Source: JAETTH01 sp964455975 (GTDB lineage Bacteria > Bacillota > Clostridia > TANB77 > CAG-508). From it: a DNA stretch of 24,573 nucleotides. Location: contig CAYVYP010000017.1 of the NCBI GenBank assembly GCA_964455975.1, positions 1 through 24,573 on the forward strand. The letters run 5' to 3'. The notes under the pieces were generated by a model. It saw only the letters and a program-made list of their open reading frames with translations. It did no database searches and was not told where the DNA came from. Numbering within the stretch: the stretch's first letter is position 1; each line of letters opens with the position of its first letter. The position numbers and the translations under genes are program-made. This document shows, in pieces, positions 1 through 7,526 of the stretch.

Positions 1-37
1 AATATTTTTAAAATTATTTTTTTATGCTTTTTAGGGC

Positions 38-104
38 AAAAAAATAGATTAGTAATCGTCTCTCGGCTTCACATATTTCAAAGAAATATATTACTAATTT
101 ATTT
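38..104 (-). terminator. Long-loop hairpin, possible terminator
   Basis: Arms 42-56 and 90-104 are a 15-base inverted repeat with one mismatch (a G-U pair in one orientation). The 33-base loop holds a second hairpin (73-79 with 83-89). Read on the minus strand, the stem runs into seven T (38-44), the form of an intrinsic terminator for the acylation operon upstream. The large loop, with a more GC-rich stretch at 57-70, is unusual. Nothing else is recognisable in bases 1-203 apart from the hairpin at 167-204. Confidence 0.4.
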
Positions 105-166
105 GTGTTTTAATTGTAATATTGAGTACTTTTTAATATTAACATATTAGGCTATATTTAGTCAAT

Positions 167-204
167 ACTTTTTCCTGAAAATTTTTAATATTTTAGGAAA
201 AAGT
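167..204 (-). terminator. Hairpin at the end of the DHHW gene
   Basis: ACTTTTTCCT (167-176) pairs with AGGAAAAAGT (195-204), extended by A/T pairs and overlapping the stop codon of the DHHW gene. No clear T-run follows on the minus strand, so it may stabilise the 3' end or terminate weakly, with the hairpin at 38-104 as backup. Confidence 0.4.
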
Positions 205-1321
205 TATCTTACATTTCTTATACCTACATCTTTTAATATATTATCTACATTATATAAGAATAAAGTTTCTGTTATTTCATTGTTTTTTGCATACTCTGAT
301 AATGGCAAATTATAATATCTTGGGTCTATAAAATGTATTTGTTCATAATCATTACATAAAAATTGTGCCATTATATGTGCATATGAATCTTTTATAACTA
401 ATAACCTTTTTCCGTTTTTCACATTTGTTTTTACAACTACTTTGCTATTATTACCATTTAAAAAGAATGAGTATTTATCTTTTTTGTTTAAATATTCTTC
501 ATTATAAATACTATTTGTTGTTTCATTATCATATATTACTTCTTCTATATTAGTATTATTTTCATTTTCATATATTATTATTTTATCTTTTTGTTGATTT
601 AATACTTGTGCTTTTGAATCAAATGTTCCTAAAAAATCTTTTGATACTATTTTCATATTATATTGTGATAATTTATTTACTTCTATTCCTTTACTATTAT
701 TAAACATTGCATATACTAAATATGCTCCGTTTGATGTCATATGATGGTCTGTTTTAAAATATAAATAATTATCTTTATTTTGTTTTAATATATCTGCTAC
801 ATTTATGCTATTAACATCATTATTTAATTTTGAATATAATTTTTCTATTATATTTTTTTGATTATATACCTCTACATTATTAGGTAATTTTTCTTCATTT
901 ATATATATAGAATTTGGCACTACTATAAAATATGTTGGAATATTAGTCTTATTTGCAAATGAATTTACTATTTCTGGTACACTGTTTAAATTTTCATTTT
1001 TTTCGTCAAATTTAAATTTTTCAAAAAGATAGTCATCTTTTCCTATATATATTCCACCGGTTTTCCGTTTTTCCGAGATGATATTTCCATTTGTGATTTT
1101 ATTTTAATCCATTCATTTCTAAATATAAAATGATCATTTATATAAGAATCTAATTGTTCTTGATACTCTCCGCTTACTAATTTTTCAAAAGTAAATTTAG
1201 GAAATTTTGCTAAATTTCTATTTTCTGCTTCTGAAAACACATATTTAGGAGCAAAAAAGTTGAATACTACTAAACTTACCCAAATAAGCATAAATACTAT
1301 AAAAAATATTTTATTTTTCAT
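204..1321 (-). CDS. DHHW-family (AlgJ/DltD-like) membrane-anchored protein, needs two +1 shifts at CGG
   Basis: Probably the extracellular SGNH-like partner of the MBOAT acyltransferase just upstream, moving acyl groups onto a surface polymer. Conventional reading gives a 92-residue N-terminal piece (1043-1321) with one membrane anchor at about residues 5-25, and a separate C-terminal piece (204-920). Two in-frame CGG codons (1073-1075 and 1057-1059) explain the break. Skipping the C at each gives SGKTENGGIYIGKDDYLF, which fits the linker usual in this family, and a continuous 371-residue protein. Seen: the DHH signature near residues 191-193 (TDHHMTSNGAY) and a late DSY at about 311. RBS GGAGG lies upstream of the ATG at 1321; the gap to the MBOAT gene is 18 bases, so one operon. 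The enzyme role is inferred from family and neighbours. Confidence 0.8.
1057..1059 (-). other. Predicted +1 shift site: AAC-CGG-T read as Gly (DHHW, second)
   Basis: This CGG comes into frame only after the first shift at 1075, exactly five codons earlier (GGA AAA ACG GAA AAC). Resuming at 1058 gives GGT GGA ATA TAT and stays open for 285 codons to the stop at 204. Confidence 0.6.
1073..1075 (-). other. Predicted +1 shift site: TCT-CGG-A read as Gly (DHHW, first)
   Basis: In-frame CGG is codon 83 counted from the ATG at 1321. Resuming at 1074 reads GGA and gives the family-like run SGKTEN. Read without a shift, the frame ends within 10 codons. Confidence 0.6.
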
Positions 1322-1339
1322 ATTTTACTTTTCCTCCTT

Positions 1340-2747
1340 CTAAAATCTAAAGTATAAAAATGGATTAAATGTGTCACTTACTAAACTCGCTGTGCTTAAT
1401 AAAAATATTCCTACATATATTAAACTTACAAAAATACTTCTTGAAAGTGTCTTTTTTACTTCTATTTTATTAAATATCTTTTTAATAATTGGTGTTGATA
1501 AAATTATTCCTAATATAATTATAATAAAATAATTTTTTAAATAATATAAACTTTCTGAATTTACTATGCTTGTACCATTTATATGAAACATTGTTGATAT
1601 ATAATAGCCGACTTTTTCTAAATCTTCAAATGCAAATATTGCCCAGCTTATTAGTACTAATATTGTAGCATAAATATGTCCTATTATTTTAGGGGCTTTT
1701 TCTAATAATTTTAAAATAATTAATTTTTCTGCAATTAAAATTATTCCAAAATATACTCCCCACAATATAAAGTTCCAAGATGCTCCATGCCAAGCTCCTG
1801 TTAAAAACCATACAATTAATATATTTCTAATTTGTATTATAAAACCTTTTTTATTCCCTCCGAAGTGGAATATATATATAATCTTTAAACCAGCTTCCTA
1901 ATGTTATATGCCATCTTCTCCAAAATTCTGTAATACTTTTCGAGATGTATGGAAAATTAAAGTTTTCATCAAAATCCATTCCAAATATATTAGCAAGTCC
2001 AATTGCCATATCTGAATATCCACTAAAGTCAAAATATATTTGAAGTGCAAAGGCTATAATTCCTATCCAAGAAAATAATAAAGATAATTCTCCATAACTT
2101 CCTGTTTCTATAACATGCCATAATGCTCCTACATTGTTTGCAATTAATACTTTTTTACCAAGTCCTACAATAAACCTTTTCATTCCTCTTGTAAAATTAT
2201 CCATGCTAATATTTTTTGTTTCTAGTTCTTCATCTACTGTTTCATATCTTACAATTGGCCCTGCAATTATTTGTGGAAATAATGTTGTATATGTTAAATA
2301 ATTATAAAAACTTTTTTCGCATTTAACTGTTCCTCTATATACATCTATTATGTAGGATAAGGATTGAAAGGTATTAAATGAAACTCCTATTGGAAGTGGT
2401 ATATTTAATAATGGAATATTAAAACCTGTTAATGTATTTATATTTGCTATTATAAAATCTGCATATTTAAAAAAGAATAAAATAAGTAAATTCACTCCAA
2501 CATCTATAAACAAATATATTCTTTGCTTTTTTCTATCTCCATTATATTTATCAATATTTTTTCCACACCAAAAATCCATTACTGCTAAAATTAGCATAAT
2601 AAAAATATATCTTATTTCTCCCCATGCAAAAAATATTAAACTTGCTAAAATCATTACTGCATTTTTAAATTTTTTAGGTACTATAAAATATACTAATAGC
2701 ATTATTGGTAAAAAAATATATAAAAATACTACACTACTAAATACCAT
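1340..2747 (-). CDS. MBOAT O-acyltransferase (AlgI/DltB family), one +1 shift at CGG
   Basis: Integral-membrane acyltransferase that hands acyl groups across the membrane for O-acylation of a surface polysaccharide or teichoic acid. Conventional reading splits it into 298 residues (1851-2747) and a 141-residue C-terminal piece (1340-1765). At the in-frame CGG (1860-1862, codon 296), skipping the C gives PLGGNKKG followed by the TGAWHGASWNF signature, and the frame stays open to 1340: 468 residues, the normal length. Many membrane helices; EFWRRWHITLGSWF has one conserved His (about 280) and the catalytic His in WHGASW is about 320, after the shift, so the truncated product would be inactive. 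ATG at 2747 with purine-rich AAAGGGGAAAA upstream. Lies between a DUF4358 gene and the DHHW gene. Substrate cannot be told. Confidence 0.88.
1860..1862 (-). other. Predicted +1 shift site: CTT-CGG-A read as Gly (MBOAT)
   Basis: In-frame CGG at codon 296, 885 bases (295 codons) from the ATG. Resuming at 1861 reads GGA GGG AAT AAA (GGNK) and continues 174 codons to the stop. Without the shift, TAA follows two codons after CGG. Confidence 0.65.
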
Positions 2748-2766
2748 TATTTTCCCCTTTTACTTT

Positions 2767-2817
2767 AAAAAAATCAATTTAAATTTAAAGCTATTTGCTT
2801 AATCTAAATTGATTTTT
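2767..2817 (-). terminator. Intrinsic terminator between DUF4358 gene and MBOAT gene
   Basis: A perfect 13-base stem (2769-2781 with 2805-2817) is followed on the minus strand by seven T. It ends the DUF4358 transcript, yet the MBOAT start codon lies only about 20 bases beyond it, leaving little room for a separate promoter. Partial read-through could set the ratio of the two products. Confidence 0.7.
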
Positions 2818-2849
2818 ATTAATATTTATAAAATGTTCTAAATCAGAAA

Positions 2850-3329
2850 TTATTTAATTAATTTTACTAAATCTTCAGCATTTTCTGCTATTACCATATA
2901 CACATAGTTTCCTATTTTTCCAACTTTTCTATTTTGTACTAATTCATGTTGTGCTGGTAAATATGTTGCCCATTGTTGTTCATAACTTTGTCCATATTCT
3001 TCTACTTTAGCTTTTACTTCATCTACTTTTCCATCTGCTGCTTTTATAATTAAGTACATACTTGCTTGAACATTTATCATTGGCATTTTTCCAACAACTT
3101 CTGCTACATTTGCCTCATCAATTTTATACACACTTGAAAGAATTGCTGTGTCTAATTCCATCATCATTGTTTCTGAAAATCCTGCATTTGTTATGTTTGC
3201 ACTTACTGTTTGTAAATCTAAAGTCACATTTGTATTATTTGTTTTTGGCACAAATATAAAATATGCTCCCACTCCTAAAGCAACTACTATAATTGCTATT
3301 ATTATTCCTATCATCACTTTTTTGTTCAT
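2850..3329 (-). CDS. DUF4358 family membrane-anchored protein
   Basis: A 159-residue protein with one N-terminal membrane segment (about residues 5-26, no lipobox cysteine) and an outer domain matching the DUF4358 pattern as I know it: a short helix, a central YKIDEANVAEVV-like segment, then a final strand and helix (VYMVIAENAEDLVKLIK). Family members often sit beside MBOAT and DHHW genes in Clostridia, as here; the biochemical role is unknown. The ATG at 3329 is preceded by AAGGAGG, so the 11-codon upstream extension is not used. A TATAAT-like box at 3352-3357, 22 bases before the ATG, is a possible -10 with a weak -35. Bases 3363-3481 upstream hold small AT-rich hairpins and no gene. Confidence 0.75.
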   Translation of the reverse strand: MNKKVMIGIIIAIIVVALGVGAYFIFVPKTNNTNVTLDLQTVSANITNAGFSETMMMELDTAILSSVYKIDEANVAEVVGKMPMINVQASMYLIIKAADGKVDEVKAKVEEYGQSYEQQWATYLPAQHELVQNRKVGKIGNYVYMVIAENAEDLVKLIK

Positions 3330-3481
3330 TATATATTTCCTCCTTAGTTTTATTATAGCCATAGTTTAACATACTAATTCATCAAAAGCAAGATGAATTT
3401 AAAAATTCAATTTTCTCCTAATTCTAATCTAACATTAGGTTTTCCCCTCTAATAAATGCTTAAATATTTATTTTTTATAAT

Positions 3482-4138
3482 TTAATTATCTTTTTGTAGA
3501 GTATACTGACTTATATCTGGTTCTACAAACACTAAATCATTTACATTGTTAAATGATTGTTCTCTTTCAGTTATTATACCATTTGCTTCTACTTTTACAA
3601 GTAATCCTGTATCTTTCTCTACATATATAGTTTGTTTATCAAATGATAATGATGATAATGACATAAAATCACTTATAACATAACACTCTTTATTATTATA
3701 CTTCACCGCTCTTATTTTTGAAACAAGAGAACTTAAAAATGTTTGCCAATTATTTTCTACTTCTAAACTATTATATATATTACCAACCATAATTGTTTTT
3801 ACATCTTGTCTTACTATTTTAGATTCTGCAGTCTCTATATACATATTTATTTTTTCTCCATTATCATATATTGACATTTTTATAATTTCATTATTTAAAT
3901 TTCTCTCTATAAAGACTACTTGTTTATTATCTTTAGTATATGACTCCATTGTTATAGTTGTTCCATTAGTTTCACTTGCAACTGTTTTTACATAAAAGTT
4001 TGTGCTATTCTTATATTCTGAAATTTTATTTTGCAAATTTTTAATTATTATATAATTTCTGGCCACATAAATTAAACCGATAACAATTAAAACAATTAGT
4101 ATAATTCCTATTATTTTTAATATTTTTCTAATTTTCAT
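3482..4138 (-). CDS. Membrane-anchored extracytoplasmic protein under a c-di-GMP riboswitch
   Basis: A 218-residue protein with one N-terminal membrane helix (about residues 8-28) and a soluble, beta-rich outer domain. I see the alternation typical of LolA-like or lipoprotein carrier folds (IYVEKDTGLLVKVEANG near the end), but I do not recognise a specific family and assign no function. ATG at 4138 follows AAAGGAGG. It is a single-gene transcription unit: promoter at 4256-4284, c-di-GMP-I aptamer at 4162-4240, then this gene. Control by c-di-GMP suggests a role in the switch between motile and attached life, by analogy with other clostridial genes under this aptamer class. That is inference. 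Confidence 0.75.
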   Translation of the reverse strand: MKIRKILKIIGIILIVLIVIGLIYVARNYIIIKNLQNKISEYKNSTNFYVKTVASETNGTTITMESYTKDNKQVVFIERNLNNEIIKMSIYDNGEKINMYIETAESKIVRQDVKTIMVGNIYNSLEVENNWQTFLSSLVSKIRAVKYNNKECYVISDFMSLSSLSFDKQTIYVEKDTGLLVKVEANGIITEREQSFNNVNDLVFVEPDISQYTLQKDN

Positions 4139-4161
4139 ATAAAATCCTCCTTTTCATTAGT

Positions 4162-4240
4162 GCAACCTAGCTATCATAAGTTTTTGCATTAAACCTTTAG
4201 ACCTATGGCTTTGCGTCGTAAACTTTCATTTACTTTGCTC
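4162..4240 (-). promoter_or_regulatory. c-di-GMP-I (GEMM-I) riboswitch aptamer
   Basis: On the minus strand the order is GCAAAG, a short hairpin with a GAAA loop, ACGCAAAGCCA, AGGTCTAAAGG, an AT-rich variable stem, then CTTATGATAGCTAGGTTGC. These are the conserved blocks of the GEMM-I aptamer. The 3' end of the aptamer is only about 9 bases from the GGAGG of the gene at 4138, and there is no terminator hairpin between them. Control is therefore probably at translation initiation (inference). Confidence 0.92.
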
Positions 4241-4255
4241 TTTTATAATATATAT

Positions 4256-4284
4256 ATTATACCATATTTTTCTAATAACTACAA
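4256..4284 (-). promoter_or_regulatory. Sigma-A promoter of the riboswitch unit
   Basis: Minus-strand TTGTAG (4279-4284), a 17-base spacer and TATAAT (4256-4261). The start would fall near 4249, just ahead of the aptamer. Confidence 0.75.
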
Positions 4285-4339
4285 ATTTTTTAAAAAATGA
4301 GTATGATTAAAATATTTTCAATAAGTTATATTTATCCTA

Positions 4340-4369
4340 GTATAGAATATTCTTTAATATATTCTATAC
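4340..4369. repeat. Inverted repeat upstream of the DUF368 gene
   Basis: An 11-base perfect inverted repeat (4340-4350 with 4359-4369) with an 8-base spacer, 21 bases before the DUF368 start codon. It could be an operator or an mRNA hairpin. Function unknown. Confidence 0.4.
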
Positions 4370-4389
4370 CTTAATATAGGAGAAGTTTT

Positions 4390-5194
4390 ATGAGTTTTTT
4401 TAAAAATTATTTTTATGGTGTTTTAATTGGAATTGGTGCTATTTTACCTGGCATTAGTAGTCGGTGTTTTTTTAGTTTTATTTGGTTTATATGAAAAATT
4501 AGTTGATGCAATTATTAACTTTTTTAAAAGTTTTAAAAAAAATCTTAATTTTTTATTTCCTCTTGCATTAGGTTTATTAACTGGTGTTTTTATGTTTGGT
4601 AATGTTTTAATGTTTTTATTTAACTCTTTTCCCATTCAAACAAATTTTGCTTTTATGGGCTTTATTTTAGGTGGTATCCCTGCTTTATTTAAAAAGATTG
4701 ATAATAAAAATATTTTTAGATTAAAAGATTTTATATTCTTACTACTGGCTCTTTTTATTTCTATTTCTTTAATATTTTTAGAAAAAAGCTTAAATTTTGA
4801 TATTTCAATTGTTAATGATAATTTTTTCTTTTTAATTTTTGCTGGTTTTTGTATGTCTATTGGTATTGTTGTTCCTGGAATTAGTAGTAGTGTTATTTTA
4901 ATGTTGTTAAATGTTTATACTTTATATTTAAATTCTATTGCTACTATTAATTTTAGCATTTTAATTCCTTTAGGAATTGGACTTATTATTGGTGGTTTTA
5001 TATTTTTAAAAATAATAAATTTCTTATTTAAGCATTATTGTATAAAAACTTATTATATAATTATTGGATTTGTAATTAGTTCTTTATTTGTATTGTTTCC
5101 TGAGTTTTACTTAAATATTAATTATATTATTTCAATTTTTATTTTTATTTTTTGTACTTATATTTCTTATTTATCTAGCAAAAAAGCTAAGTAA
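4390..5194 (+). CDS. DUF368 / PopT-type undecaprenyl phosphate translocase, one +1 shift at CGG
   Basis: DUF368 proteins have recently been assigned to return of undecaprenyl phosphate across the membrane for wall synthesis. The obvious start is the ATG at 4390 after AGGAGAAG, giving MSFFKNYFYGVLIGIGAILPGISS, but that frame hits CGG (4462-4464, codon 25) and then fails. Skipping the C resumes at GGT: PGISSGVFLVLFGLYEKL, the family's first PG(I/V)SGG-like motif, and stays open to 5194, 267 residues. A second copy of the motif, PGISSSVILMLLNVY, appears near residue 160, as expected for the internal repeat of this family. Multiple hydrophobic helices. Single gene, convergent with the U32 gene and sharing a bidirectional terminator. 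Confidence 0.85.
4462..4464 (+). other. Predicted +1 shift site: AGT-CGG-T read as Gly (DUF368)
   Basis: In-frame CGG 72 bases (24 codons) after the ATG at 4390. Resuming at 4463 reads GGT and restores PGISSG. This is a plus-strand case, so the inserted base follows the coding strand and not the genome strand. Confidence 0.65.
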
Positions 5195-5218
5195 TTTTAT
5201 TTTATTACTTAGCTCTTT
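5181..5218. terminator. Bidirectional terminator
   Basis: AGCTAAGTAAT (5185-5195) pairs perfectly with ATTACTTAGCT (5204-5214), with A-run on the left and a T-rich right side. It serves the converging DUF368 and U32 genes and overlaps the DUF368 stop codon. Confidence 0.7.
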
Positions 5219-5222
5219 ATTG

Positions 5223-6452
5223 TTATTTTTTCCTTCTTAATATAATTCCATCTTCTAAAATTACTGGTAATTCTAATTTAACTGTTTGTCCTGCTTTTCC
5301 TGGATTTACTGTTTCAATTTGTTCATTTGTTTCAGAATCCCATAAGTTTTCTATTTTATATTCTTTTGAATTTATTTCACCTGGAATTAATATTTCTAAA
5401 GTATCTCCTATACTTAATTTGTTTCGTATTTCTACTATATATTTATTTTCTTCTTTTCTAATTATTTTACCTCCAAATTCATAATCTGGATTGTATTGTT
5501 TTCCTTCATATTCTTGAAAGTCCTTATTATTTCTATCATTAAAGTAAAAAGTAGTAAGTCCTCTTGTTTTAGTTTTTTCTATTTCTTTTTGATATTTTGT
5601 GTAATCATAATTTTCTGGATTTTTATAATAATCATCTATAGCTGTTCTATATGCATTTACTACTGTTGCTAAATAATATTCTGTTTTTAATCTTCCTTCT
5701 ATTTTTAAACTATCTATTCCAATTTCACAAATTTCAGGAATTTCTTTTATTAAGCATAAATCTTTTGAAGAGAAAATATATGTACCATTTTCATCTGTTT
5801 CTACTGGCATTAAATTTCCTGGTTTATTATGTTCTTCTACAAATACATTATAGCTCCATCTGCAGCTTTGTGCACAGTCTCCTAAATTTGCACTTCTACA
5901 TGCTAGAAAATCACTTAAGAAACATCTTCCAGAATATCCAAAACATATTGCCCCATGTATAAACATTTCTGTTTCTAATTTTTCCGGTTTATTTTTTATT
6001 ATACTTTTTATTTGTTCTTTATTTAATTCTCTTGCTAAAATTACTCTTTCGGCTCCATTTTTATACCAAAAATTACTTGCATGATAGCTTACTATATTTG
6101 CTTGTGTACTTACATGTATTGGTGTATTTGGTGCTACCTCTTTTATTGCATCTATTACTCCACCATCTGCTGCAATTATTGCATCTACTTTAATTTCATC
6201 TAATATTTTTGCTTGTTTTTTTATTTCTTCATATGTTTCGTCCCAAGCATATATATTAATAGCTGCATATACTTTTTTATTTAAGCTATGTGCATAATTT
6301 ACTATTTTAACTATATCATTATCATCTACTTCTGCTCTACTTCTAAGTGAGAGTGCTGCAGTTCCTACATATATTGCATCTGCTCCATATTTAAATGCTG
6401 TTATTGCTTTTGAAAGTGATCCTGCTGGAGCTAATAATTCTGGTTTTTTCAT
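5223..6452 (-). CDS. trhP: U32 family (TrhP/YrrO-like) tRNA hydroxylation protein
   Basis: U32 'peptidase' proteins of this type work in prephenate-dependent formation of 5-hydroxyuridine at the wobble position of tRNA (TrhP in E. coli; YrrN/YrrO type in Bacillus). The 409-residue protein starts with KKPELLAPAGS, carries GADAIYVG, the HVSTQANI segment, FIHGAICFGYSGRCFLS and LKIEGRLKT. Five cysteines (about 170, 177, 185, 193, 197) fit the Fe-S ligand cluster of the family. The C-terminal beta domain ends near residue 409. ATG at 6452 follows AGAGG. All predicted glycines are in frame and there is no in-frame CGG. Assignment to TrhP and not to the rRNA enzyme RlhA is by resemblance only. Confidence 0.82.
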   Translation of the reverse strand: MKKPELLAPAGSLSKAITAFKYGADAIYVGTAALSLRSRAEVDDNDIVKIVNYAHSLNKKVYAAINIYAWDETYEEIKKQAKILDEIKVDAIIAADGGVIDAIKEVAPNTPIHVSTQANIVSYHASNFWYKNGAERVILARELNKEQIKSIIKNKPEKLETEMFIHGAICFGYSGRCFLSDFLACRSANLGDCAQSCRWSYNVFVEEHNKPGNLMPVETDENGTYIFSSKDLCLIKEIPEICEIGIDSLKIEGRLKTEYYLATVVNAYRTAIDDYYKNPENYDYTKYQKEIEKTKTRGLTTFYFNDRNNKDFQEYEGKQYNPDYEFGGKIIRKEENKYIVEIRNKLSIGDTLEILIPGEINSKEYKIENLWDSETNEQIETVNPGKAGQTVKLELPVILEDGIILRRKK

Positions 6453-6593
6453 TTTTTCTACCTCTTTATTTTTATTTTTCTTATATATAATAGCATAAAT
6501 TTATAATAAAATCCAGCTTTACTTTTTATTCTTTATTTGATAATATATTTATATAGGATTTAATATATTTAAATTGGAGTGATTAATTAATTT

Positions 6594-7317
6594 ATGGATT
6601 ATGACCTATTAAATAATGTTAGAATAAATGAAAATGAACCAGATAAGTTTGAAAAACTTTGTGATTTATATAATACATATCAATTTAACTATAAAGATTT
6701 ATTTATAGAACATTTATCTTTAGAAGAAGCTGCTTTAAAAAAAGCTTTTCCACAGGTTAAATTTATTGCAAAAGCTAGAATAAAATCCAGATTTAGCTAT
6801 AAAAATAAAGTACAAAAAAACATTGATGATGGTAAATCTCGGAAATATTTATGATATTTTTGCAAATAAGTATATTATTTGCTCTTATAATGATAATACA
6901 GATGAAAAAACTTTAATAGATATTTGTTATAAATTCACTAATTTTTTAATAAATTATAATAATAGTTTAATTGAAATTCCATATAAAAGAAAAGATTATA
7001 TAATACATCCTAAAGTTTCATCTTATCAAGCTATTCATATTTCTAGAATACATTGTAAAAATGATATTTTTTTTGCATCTGAAACCCAAATTCGTACACT
7101 TTCTATGGAGGAAAATGCAAAATTTGGAAAAGCTAGCCATAAGATGGTTTATAAAGATAGAACCACTATTGATGAACAAATGGTTCCAACATATTTAATT
7201 CCTAGCAGTTTTTGTGATGATACTGGTGTTTATAAAGTTACAGAATTAAGTTTTGAAGAATCTTTTAAATACTTTTATGGAATACCATATAATGAAAATG
7301 AAATTTCATATACTTAA
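6594..7317 (+). CDS. RelA/SpoT-like nucleotidyltransferase (small alarmone synthetase-like), one +1 shift at CGG
   Basis: Conventional reading gives 86 residues (from 6594) and an overlapping 164-residue ORF. The in-frame CGG at 6840-6842 is codon 83; skipping its C gives DDGKSGNIYDIFANKYII and one 240-residue protein. The restored protein follows the (p)ppGpp synthetase fold: RIKSRFSYKNK (62-72, basic substrate loop), YDIFANKYII (Asp 87, Mg-binding position), YIIHPKVSSYQAIH (Tyr 144, guanine-stacking position), ETQIRTLSM (Glu 163). The G-V-R after the first Asp is replaced by A-N-K, so it is a divergent member; whether it makes an alarmone or modifies another substrate is open. No HD, TGS or ACT domain. 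GGAG lies 14 bases from the ATG, rather far. Downstream is the 7332-7487 element. Confidence 0.75.
6840..6842 (+). other. Predicted +1 shift site: TCT-CGG-A read as Gly (RelA-like)
   Basis: CGG lies 246 bases (82 codons) after the ATG. Resuming at 6841 reads GGA and stays open 159 codons to 7317. Without the shift, TGA follows three codons later, before any active-site Asp or Glu. Same TCT-CGG-A context as the first DHHW site. Confidence 0.65.
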
Positions 7318-7331
7318 TCTGATTATAAGTT

Positions 7332-7487
7332 TTCTTGTTAAACTAATATAATATTTTTAAGTGAATGCTGTGGGGACCGACAAATTATAGGCTGTACGTA
7401 GTTAAAAATCTGTTTACAGATTCTATGTTACAGCCTATTATGCAGTTGGGGATGAACGAAAAAAATATTATATTAGTTTAACAAGAA
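7332..7487. repeat. 156-bp element with perfect 27-bp terminal inverted repeats and nested stems
   Basis: Arms 7332-7358 and 7461-7487 are exact inverted repeats. Inside is a second stem (7387-7396 with 7429-7438) capped by a third (7407-7413 with 7416-7422). Between the outer and second stems lie two unpaired, more GC-rich strands, each containing TGC..GT followed by GGGGA. Each arm holds TATAAT pointing inward. There is no T-run after the outer stem, so it is not an ordinary terminator, though it lies between two convergent genes. Candidates are a structured RNA, a small non-autonomous mobile element (no clear target duplication seen) or an invertible segment. Confidence 0.8.
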
Positions 7488-7526
7488 GCATTAAATTAAA
7501 TCAATTATTAATATATAAAATAATAA

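Noticed and set aside
3062..3259. Plus-strand ORFs opposite minus-strand genes (here and at many other places)
   Set aside because: Leu/Phe/Ile-rich shadows of AT-rich genes without RBS or family resemblance.
3330..3362. Eleven-codon longer start for the DUF4358 gene
   Set aside because: AAGGAGG within the extension serves the ATG at 3329, which begins a normal membrane segment.
7332..7487. Ordinary terminator for the convergent genes
   Set aside because: No T-run follows the outer stem on either strand, and the nested structure is far larger than needed.
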